13,374 nt of DNA. Origin: CAZJAD01 sp964543855 (GTDB lineage Bacteria > Electryoneota > RPQS01 > DYHQ01). Of this stretch, positions 11,987-13,374 are shown piece after piece. Position numbers and translations under genes: made by a program. The notes below the pieces were generated by a model. It saw only the letters and a program-made list of their open reading frames with translations. It was not told where the DNA came from and made no database searches. The stretch is from assembly GCA_964543855.1 (NCBI GenBank), contig CAZJAD010000060.1:1-13374 (forward strand). The letters run 5' to 3'. Positions within the stretch are counted from its first letter, which is position 1, and each line of letters opens with the position of its first letter.

Positions 11987-13066
11987 ATGAGTGATGCAAG
12001 CTCCATACGAGAGGTCCGGATTGGAACTGTGACCATCGGCGGTGGCCATCCGGTTGCTGTCCAGTCCATGACCTCCACGGATACTCGGGACATCAAGGCG
12101 ACTGTCCAGCAGATTCAGCGCCTTGAAGAAGCGGGTTGCGAAATCGTGCGCGTTGCAGTTCCGGACGATGAAGCAGTTCAGGCCTTCTCCAAGATAAAGA
12201 AAAACATTGAAGTCCCTCTGGTCGCCGACATTCACTTCAACTATCGTTTGGCGCTGGCAGCTATCGATGCCGGCGCGGATAAGGTGCGCATCAATCCCGG
12301 CAACCTGGGAGGCGAAGACCACCTCAGCGAAGTTGCCAAGGCAGCGCGCCAAGCGGGAATCGCGATTCGTGTGGGTGTCAACGCCGGTTCCCTCGAACGC
12401 GACCTCGTCGACAAATACAACGGGCCGACGGCCCGCGGGATGGTCGAATCGGCTCGGCGCGCTCTTGATGTTCTGGAGCAGTGCGATTTCCACGATATTG
12501 TCGTGTCGCTGAAGGCCTCGGATGTCCGGCAGACCGTGGAAGCGTATACTTTGATGCGCGAGGAGTGCAACTATCCGCTCCATTTGGGAGTTACTGAAGC
12601 AGGCACACCAAGAACGGGGCTGATTCGATCGGCGCTGGGCATTGGCACCTTGCTGATGCAGGGTATCGGTGAGACTTTTCGTGTCTCGCTGACGGCGGAT
12701 CCTGTTGAAGAGGTTCATGCGGCGTGGGAAATCCTGAAGGCGTTGCGGCTCCGCTCGCATGGGCCGATGCTGATTGCGTGCCCGATGTGCGGCCGGTGTG
12801 AAGTGGACCTTCTTTCGCTCGTTCAGCGAACCGAGGAAGCGCTCTCGAAAGTGCGAGAGCCGATTCAGGTGGCGGTGATGGGTTGCGTGGTGAACGGCCC
12901 CGGAGAAGCTCGCGAAGCGGACTTCGCCATCATCGGCGGCAAGGGCAAGGGGCTTGTGATGAAGAAGGGCGAGGTCGTGGCGTCACTGCGCGAAGACGAA
13001 CTTGTTGGAGCACTGCTGCGTGAGATCCAGGGATTTGTCTCCACGCAGGAAAGGCGGACGAAATGA
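11987..13066 (+). CDS. ispG: 4-hydroxy-3-methylbut-2-enyl diphosphate synthase (flavodoxin/ferredoxin type)
   Basis: A 359-residue cytoplasmic iron-sulfur enzyme, typical length of the bacterial form without the extra plant-type domain. It converts methylerythritol cyclodiphosphate to HMBPP, the penultimate MEP-pathway step. The N-terminal TIM barrel shows VQSMTSTDTRD (25-35), VADIHFNYRLAL (79-90), VRINPGNLG (100-108) and LHLGVTEAG (198-206). The C-terminal domain supplies the 4Fe-4S ligands: Cys265 and Cys268 in ACPMCGRCE, Cys300 in MGCVVNGPGEA, and the fourth ligand Glu307. An additional Cys271 next to the cluster motif is present. No clear ribosome-binding site stands before the ATG at 11987, and no separate promoter is evident in the 46-base gap after the secreted protein gene. 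The stop overlaps the dxs start (ATGA). Confidence 0.96.
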   Translation: MSDASSIREVRIGTVTIGGGHPVAVQSMTSTDTRDIKATVQQIQRLEEAGCEIVRVAVPDDEAVQAFSKIKKNIEVPLVADIHFNYRLALAAIDAGADKVRINPGNLGGEDHLSEVAKAARQAGIAIRVGVNAGSLERDLVDKYNGPTARGMVESARRALDVLEQCDFHDIVVSLKASDVRQTVEAYTLMREECNYPLHLGVTEAGTPRTGLIRSALGIGTLLMQGIGETFRVSLTADPVEEVHAAWEILKALRLRSHGPMLIACPMCGRCEVDLLSLVQRTEEALSKVREPIQVAVMGCVVNGPGEAREADFAIIGGKGKGLVMKKGEVVASLREDELVGALLREIQGFVSTQERRTK

Positions 13067-13374
13067 CAAAAGGGCGTTCCGAGGAAGACGCGAGTTCGCC
13101 GGTTTCGGACCGAGTCGAGTCGCCAGCGGATCTGCGCAAGCTATCGCTCGAAGAGCTCGAGGCGCTCTGCGGTGAGTTGCGTCAGTACCTCTGGAATACC
13201 ATCACTCGGCAAGGGGGACATCTTGCCGCGAGTCTTGGCGCGGTGGAATTGACCGTGGCTCTGCATCGCATCTACAATACGCCGACCGACAAGATTATCT
13301 GGGATGTCGGCCACCAGAGCTATGTTCACAAGGTGCTCACGGGACGCAAGCGGGACTTCTCGCAGATTCGTCAG
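13063..13374 (+). CDS. dxs: 1-deoxy-D-xylulose-5-phosphate synthase, N-terminal part (cut by window edge)
   Basis: Partial gene: 104 codons before the right edge. After a 25-residue acidic and Ser-rich leader the sequence reads as the Dxs start: LRKLSLEELEALCGELRQYL, then GGHLAASLGAVELTVALH and DKIIWDVGHQSYVHKVLTGR. The HLAASLG and DVGHQSYVHK segments belong to the thiamine diphosphate-binding domain, with the His residues that contact the cofactor or substrate in this family. Dxs condenses pyruvate and glyceraldehyde 3-phosphate, the first and often flux-controlling MEP step. The ATG overlaps the ispG stop by 4 bases, so the two pathway genes are translationally coupled. The catalytic Glu and the rest lie outside the window. 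Confidence 0.95.
   Translation, partial: MTKGRSEEDASSPVSDRVESPADLRKLSLEELEALCGELRQYLWNTITRQGGHLAASLGAVELTVALHRIYNTPTDKIIWDVGHQSYVHKVLTGRKRDFSQIRQ

Noticed and set aside
11891..12760. 289-residue minus-strand frame
   Set aside because: Antisense shadow of ispG, whose iron-sulfur ligands and barrel motifs are unmistakable.

Overview
The window is bacterial chromosomal DNA of moderately high GC content (roughly mid-50s percent by eye). It is densely coded, with many 1-4 base stop/start overlaps and classical sigma-70-like promoters. The MEP isoprenoid genes, secreted Cys-rich domain proteins of the pre-peptidase C-terminal (PPC) type, and a two-domain protein disulfide oxidoreductase next to a DUF1858 protein suggest an uncultured, possibly anaerobic or thermophilic, bacterium. 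An FCB-type candidate phylum is my guess only; no rRNA or other phylogenetic marker is present. There are no tRNA or rRNA genes, transposases, CRISPR arrays or phage genes.

Layout. Every gene left of about 5.94 kb is on the minus strand and every gene right of about 6.25 kb is on the plus strand, with a divergent promoter region between them. Leftward block A (5935 to 3793): GDP-mannose 4,6-dehydratase (gmd) followed by an overlapping family-4-type glycosyltransferase, a small exopolysaccharide or O-antigen module making and probably transferring a GDP-deoxysugar-derived residue. Leftward block B (3652 to 1): a molybdenum-hydroxylase operon made of a MocA-like cofactor nucleotidyltransferase, a xanthine-dehydrogenase-type molybdopterin subunit, its 2Fe-2S subunit and a truncated XdhC-family maturation factor. 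No FAD subunit is inside the window.

Rightward block C (6171 to 8270): a compact thiol-redox cluster. A strongly structured leader with two sets of mutually exclusive pairings precedes a 36-residue single-span membrane peptide, a thioredoxin with a CAPC site, an OsmC/YhfA-type protein, a two-domain disulfide oxidoreductase (CPTC and CPYC) and a DUF1858 CxxC protein, ending at a clear intrinsic terminator. This cluster and its leader are the best candidates for something undescribed. After about 425 bases without a convincing gene comes an orphan 82-residue histidine-kinase dimerisation (HisKA-like) domain protein with its own terminator.

Rightward block D (9174 to 10655): an Lrp/AsnC regulator with a near-consensus promoter, followed 13 bases later by a branched-chain aminotransferase (ilvE-type); the regulator may respond to amino acids and control its neighbour. 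A spacer with an unusual nested inverted repeat leads to a secreted Cys-rich protein with its own promoter. The window ends with ispG overlapping the start of dxs, two MEP-pathway genes whose ATGA overlap implies translational coupling.
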